Shown here in pieces: positions 58,723 to 64,000 of a DNA stretch of 64,000 nucleotides. The stretch covers positions 11,882,001 to 11,946,000 of the forward strand of contig NC_092582.1 of NCBI RefSeq assembly GCF_037975245.1, written 5' to 3'. Every line of letters begins with the position of its first letter. Position 1 is the first letter of the stretch. The stretch comes from Apostichopus japonicus. Its lineage: Eukaryota > Echinodermata > Holothuroidea > Aspidochirotida > Stichopodidae. Position numbers and translations under genes: made by a program. Under the pieces are notes generated by a model, which saw nothing but the letters and a program-made list of their open reading frames with translations, was not told the origin of the DNA and ran no database searches.

Positions 58723-61700
58723 ACGCTGTAAAAGATCGGCAAAAGACGTCATCACCGGGGACTCGAACCACCGATGCAAAAGAGAGCCTCGCTCATCAGC
58801 TCGTACAGTGCGCCAAGCCATCGCGCCACTGTATGGACTGAGATATTAGGTGGATTAACTAATACTTACAGCTCCCCATGTAGGCACTCGCTGTAAAAGA
58901 TCGGCAAAAGACGTCATCACCGGGGACTCGAACCACCGATGCAAAAGAGAGCCTCGCTCATCAGCTCGTACAGTGCGCCAAGCCATCGCGCCACTGTATG
59001 GACTGAGATATTAGGTGGATTAACTAATACTTACAGCTCCCCATGTAGGCACTCGCTGTAAAAGATCGGCAAAAGACGTCATCACCGGGGACTCGAACCA
59101 CCGATGCAAAAGAGAGCCTCGCTCATCAGCTCGTACAGTGCGCCAAGCCATCGCGCCACTGTATGGACTGAGATATTAGGTGGATTAACTAATACTTACA
59201 GCTCCCCATGTAGGCACTCGCTGTAAAAGATCGGCAAAAGACGTCATCACCGGGGACTCGAACCACCGATGCAAAAGAGAGCCTCGCTCATCAGCTCGTA
59301 CAGTGCGCCAAGCCATCGCGCCACTGTATGGACTGAGATGTTAGGTGGATTAACTAATACTTACAGCTCCCCATGTAGGCACTCGCTGTAAAAGATCGGC
59401 AAAAGACGTCATCACCGGGGACTCGAACCACCGATGCAAAAGAGAGCCTCGCTCATCAGCTCGTACAGTGCGCCAAGCCATCGCGCCACTGTATGGACTG
59501 AGATGTTAGGTGGATTAACTAATACTTACAGCTCCCCATGTAGGCACTCGCTGTAAAAGATCGGCAAAAGACGTCATCACCGGGGACTCGAACCACCGAT
59601 GCAAAAGAGAGCCTCGCTCATCAGCTCGTACAGTGCGCCAAGCCATCGCGCCACTGTATGGACTGAGATGTTAGGTGGATTAACTAATACTTACAGCTCC
59701 CCATGTAGGCACTCGCTGTAAAAGATCGGCAAAAGACGTCATCACCGGGGACTCGAACCACCGATGCAAAAGAGAGCCTCGCTCATCAGCTCGTACAGTG
59801 CGCCAAGCCATCGCGCCACTGTATGGACTGAGATGTTAGGTGGATTAACTAATACTTACAGCTCCCCATGTAGGCACTCGCTGTAAAAGATCGGCAAAAG
59901 ACGTCATCACCGGGGACTCGAACCACCGATGCAAAAGAGAGCCTCGCTCATCAGCTCGTACAGTGCGCCAAGCCATCGCGCCACTGTATGGACTGAGATG
60001 TTAGGTGGATTAACTAATACTTACAGCTCCCCATGTAGGCACTCGCTGTAAAAGATCGGCAAAAGACGTCATCACCGGGGACTCGAACCACCGATGCAAA
60101 AGAGAGCCTCGCTCATCAGCTCGTACAGTGCGCCAAGCCATCGCGCCACTGTATGGACTGAGATATTAGGTGGATTAACTAATACTTACAGCTCCCCATG
60201 TAGGCACTCGCTGTAAAAGATCGGCAAAAGACGTCATCACCGGGGACTCGAACCACCGATGCAAAAGAGAGCCTCGCTCATCAGCTCGTACAGTGCGCCA
60301 AGCCATCGCGCCACTGTATGGACTGAGATATTAGGTGGATTAACTAATACTTACAGCTCCCCATGTAGGCACTCGCTGTAAAAGATCGGCAAAAGACGTC
60401 ATCACCGGGGACTCGAACCACCGATGCAAAAGAGAGCCTCGCTCATCAGCTCGTACAGTGCGCCAAGCCATCGCGCCACTGTATGGACTGAGATATTAGG
60501 TGGATTAACTAATACTTACAGCTCCCCATGTAGGCACACGCTGTAAAAGATCGGCAAAAGACGTCATCACCGGGGACTCGAACCACCGATGCAAAAGAGA
60601 GCCTCGCTCATCAGCTCGTACAGTGCGCCAAGCCATCGCGCCACTGTATGGACTGAGATATTAGGTGGATTAACTAATACTTACAGCTCCCCATGTAGGC
60701 ACTCGCTGTAAAAGATCGGCAAAAGACGTCATCACCGGGGACTCGAACCACCGATGCAAAAGAGAGCCTCGCTCATCAGCTCGTACAGTGCGCCAAGCCA
60801 TCGCGCCACTGTATGGACTGAGATATTAGGTGGATTAACTAATACTTACAGCTCCCCATGTAGGCACTCGCTGTAAAAGATCGGCAAAAGACGTCATCAC
60901 CGGGGACTCGAACCACCGATGCAAAAGAGAGCCTCGCTCATCAGCTCGTACAGTGCGCCAAGCCATCGCGCCACTGTATGGACTGAGATATTAGGTGGAT
61001 TAACTAATACTTACAGCTCCCCATGTAGGCACTCGCTGTAAAAGATCGGCAAAAGACGTCATCACCGGGGACTCGAACCACCGATGCAAAAGAGAGCCTC
61101 GCTCATCAGCTCGTACAGTGCGCCAAGCCATCGCGCCACTGTATGGACTGAGATGTTAGGTGGATTAACTAATACTTACAGCTCCCCATGTAGGCACTCG
61201 CTGTAAAAGATCGGCAAAAGACGTCATCACCGGGGACTCGAACCACCGATGCAAAAGAGAGCCTCGCTCATCAGCTCGTACAGTGCGCCAAGCCATCGCG
61301 CCACTGTATGGACTGAGATGTTAGGTGGATTAACTAATACTTACAGCTCCCCATGTAGGCACTCGCTGTAAAAGATCGGCAAAAGACGTCATCACCGGGG
61401 ACTCGAACCACCGATGCAAAAGAGAGCCTCGCTCATCAGCTCGTACAGTGCGCCAAGCCATCGCGCCACTGTATGGACTGAGATGTTAGGTGGATTAACT
61501 AATACTTACAGCTCCCCATGTAGGCACTCGCTGTAAAAGATCGGCAAAAGACGTCATCACCGGGGACTCGAACCACCGATGCAAAAGAGAGCCTCGCTCA
61601 TCAGCTCGTACAGTGCGCCAAGCCATCGCGCCACTGTATGGACTGAGATGTTAGGTGGATTAACTAATACTTACAGCTCCCCATGTAGGCACTCGCTGTA

Positions 61701-64000
61701 AAAGATCGGCAAAAGACGTCATCACCGGGGACTCGAACCACCGATGCAAAAGAGAGCCTCGCTCATCAGCTCGTACAGTGCGCCAAGCCATCGCGCCACT
61801 GTATGGACTGAGATGTTAGGTGGATTAACTAATACTTACAGCTCCCCATGTAGGCACTCGCTGTAAAAGATCGGCAAAAGACGTCATCACCGGGGACTCG
61901 AACCACCGATGCAAAAGAGAGCCTCGCTCATCAGCTCGTACAGTGCGCCAAGCCATCGCGCCACTGTATGGACTGAGATATTAGGTGGATTAACTAATAC
62001 TTACAGCTCCCCATGTAGGCACTCGCTGTAAAAGATCGGCAAAAGACGTCATCACCGGGGACTCGAACCACCGATGCAAAAGAGAGCCTCGCTCATCAGC
62101 TCGTACAGTGCGCCAAGCCATCGCGCCACTGTATGGACTGAGATATTAGGTGGATTAACTAATACTTACAGCTCCCCATGTAGGCACTCGCTGTAAAAGA
62201 TCGGCAAAAGACGTCATCACCGGGGACTCGAACCACCGATGCAAAAGAGAGCCTCGCTCATCAGCTCGTACAGTGCGCCAAGCCATCGCGCCACTGTATG
62301 GACTGAGATATTAGGTGGATTAACTAATACTTACAGCTCCCCATGTAGGCACTCGCTGTAAAAGATCGGCAAAAGACGTCATCACCGGGGACTCGAACCA
62401 CCGATGCAAAAGAGAGCCTCGCTCATCAGCTCGTACAGTGCGCCAAGCCATCGCGCCACTGTATGGACTGAGATATTAGGTGGATTAACTAATACTTACA
62501 GCTCCCCATGTAGGCACTCGCTGTAAAAGATCGGCAAAAGACGTCATCACCGGGGACTCGAACCACCGATGCAAAAGAGAGCCTCGCTCATCAGCTCGTA
62601 CAGTGCGCCAAGCCATCGCGCCACTGTATGGACTGAGATATTAGGTGGATTAACTAATACTTACAGCTCCCCATGTAGGCACACGCTGTAAAAGATCGGC
62701 AAAAGACGTCATCACCGGGGACTCGAACCACCGATGCAAAAGAGAGCCTCGCTCATCAGCTCGTACAGTGCGCCAAGCCATCGCGCCACTGTATGGACTG
62801 AGATATTAGGTGGATTAACTAATACTTACAGCTCCCCATGTAGGCACTCGCTGTAAAAGATCGGCAAAAGACGTCATCACCGGGGACTCGAACCACCGAT
62901 GCAAAAGAGAGCCTCGCTCATCAGCTCGTACAGTGCGCCAAGCCATCGCGCCACTGTATGGACTGAGATATTAGGTGGATTAACTAATACTTACAGCTCC
63001 CCATGTAGGCACTCGCTGTAAAAGATCGGCAAAAGACGTCATCACCGGGGACTCGAACCACCGATGCAAAAGAGAGCCTCGCTCATCAGCTCGTACAGTG
63101 CGCCAAGCCATCGCGCCACTGTATGGACTGAGATATTAGGTGGATTAACTAATACTTACAGCTCCCCATGTAGGCACTCGCTGTAAAAGATCGGCAAAAG
63201 ACGTCATCACCGGGGACTCGAACCACCGATGCAAAAGAGAGCCTCGCTCATCAGCTCGTACAGTGCGCCAAGCCATCGCGCCACTGTATGGACTGAGATG
63301 TTAGGTGGATTAACTAATACTTACAGCTCCCCATGTAGGCACTCGCTGTAAAAGATCGGCAAAAGACGTCATCACCGGGGACTCGAACCACCGATGCAAA
63401 AGAGAGCCTCGCTCATCAGCTCGTACAGTGCGCCAAGCCATCGCGCCACTGTATGGACTGAGATGTTAGGTGGATTAACTAATACTTACAGCTCCCCATG
63501 TAGGCACTCGCTGTAAAAGATCGGCAAAAGACGTCATCACCGGGGACTCGAACCACCGATGCAAAAGAGAGCCTCGCTCATCAGCTCGTACAGTGCGCCA
63601 AGCCATCGCGCCACTGTATGGACTGAGATGTTAGGTGGATTAACTAATACTTACAGCTCCCCATGTAGGCACTCGCTGTAAAAGATCGGCAAAAGACGTC
63701 ATCACCGGGGACTCGAACCACCGATGCAAAAGAGAGCCTCGCTCATCAGCTCGTACAGTGCGCCAAGCCATCGCGCCACTGTATGGACTGAGATGTTAGG
63801 TGGATTAACTAATACTTACAGCTCCCCATGTAGGCACTCGCTGTAAAAGATCGGCAAAAGACGTCATCACCGGGGACTCGAACCACCGATGCAAAAGAGA
63901 GCCTCGCTCATCAGCTCGTACAGTGCGCCAAGCCATCGCGCCACTGTATGGACTGAGATGTTAGGTGGATTAACTAATACTTACAGCTCCCCATGTAGGC
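58723..64000. repeat. Second higher-order repeat, 11 then 13 monomers, three copies
   Basis: An ACACG marker at 58723, 60538 and 62683 is each time followed 617 bp later by a run of five AGATG monomers (59340-60000, 61155-61815, 63300-63960). The offset is 1815 bp (11 monomers) between copies one and two and 2145 bp (13 monomers) between copies two and three. The difference is exactly two extra unmarked monomers between the AGATG run and the next ACACG. The third copy runs to the window edge. Confidence 0.9.

Larger units (their letters stand above)
17379..64000. repeat. 165-bp satellite DNA array, about 282.6 tandem monomers, running off the window
   Basis: The monomer recurs exactly every 165 bp; four monomers make 660 bp, so the text repeats every 11 printed lines. 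The array starts abruptly at 17379 with an undiverged copy. The first 24.6 kb (to 41939) contains no variant that I could see. Later copies carry rare single-base markers: CCGTG for CCATG, AGATG for AGATA, ACACG for ACTCG, and CAGTACG for CAGTGCG. Although 165 is a multiple of three, every reading frame on both strands meets a stop in each unit, so it is non-coding. Unit length is near nucleosomal repeat size, as in many centromeric satellites. On the minus strand each unit contains a tRNA-like head (separate entry). No transposon, gene or foreign sequence interrupts the array within the window. Confidence 0.97.

Noticed and set aside
17379-64000. A CRISPR array or a giant repeat-protein gene
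   Set aside because: Copies are contiguous and identical with no unique spacers, so it is not CRISPR. Although 165 is divisible by three, all six frames contain a stop in every monomer, so no repeat protein is encoded.

Overview
The window reads as nuclear DNA of an animal, most likely a marine invertebrate. An echinoderm-like deuterostome is my guess and is not proven. Three things point that way: coding exons bounded by GT/AG splice signals, a dead LINE with an L2/CR1/Jockey-type reverse transcriptase, and many small hAT-type MITEs beginning CAGTGGCG or CAGGNGCG. There are no bacterial-style operons, and almost all open frames are short and accidental.

Layout. 1-3.25 kb: a minus-strand host gene of unknown identity. 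A start exon (2988-3230) ends at a perfect GTAAGT donor; phase-compatible candidate exons lie at about 2273-2392, 721-846 and 517-559. A 166-bp near-perfect palindromic element (1398-1563) sits in an intron. 3.25-5.36 kb: mostly AT-rich intergenic sequence with one possible membrane-protein reading frame. 5.36-9.25 kb: an inverted pair of copies of one transposon-like family. The right copy (7029-9247) has perfect 16-bp terminal inverted repeats and carries two nested MITEs; polypurine and polypyrimidine arms face each other across 317 bp. 9.49-11.74 kb: a LINE reverse transcriptase pseudogene cut by two hAT MITEs with clean 8-bp target duplications and by a short LINE/SINE tail. 11.75-14.82 kb: no firm gene, but a compact CCAAT/octamer/CRE-like cluster near 12.6 kb. 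14.83-16.26 kb: two AT-rich minisatellites (65-bp and about 26-bp units) that share words. 16.26-17.38 kb: unique sequence.

17.379 kb to the window end (46.6 kb, 73% of the window) is one tandem array of a 165-bp monomer, about 282.6 copies, running off the edge. On the minus strand each monomer carries a degenerate tRNA/SINE head: an intact D-arm, an A box, a perfect B box and nearby TTTT runs. It is therefore a tRNA-derived satellite with a potential Pol III promoter in every unit. The first 24.6 kb shows no variant that I could see. Rare marker variants after 41.9 kb reveal 13-monomer (2145-bp) and 11-monomer (1815-bp) higher-order duplications. The array is the most interesting object here, either as recently expanded satellite (possibly centromeric or pericentromeric) or as a test case for assembly error. 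No gene pathway can be described; the story is one of repeats acting on a gene-poor region.
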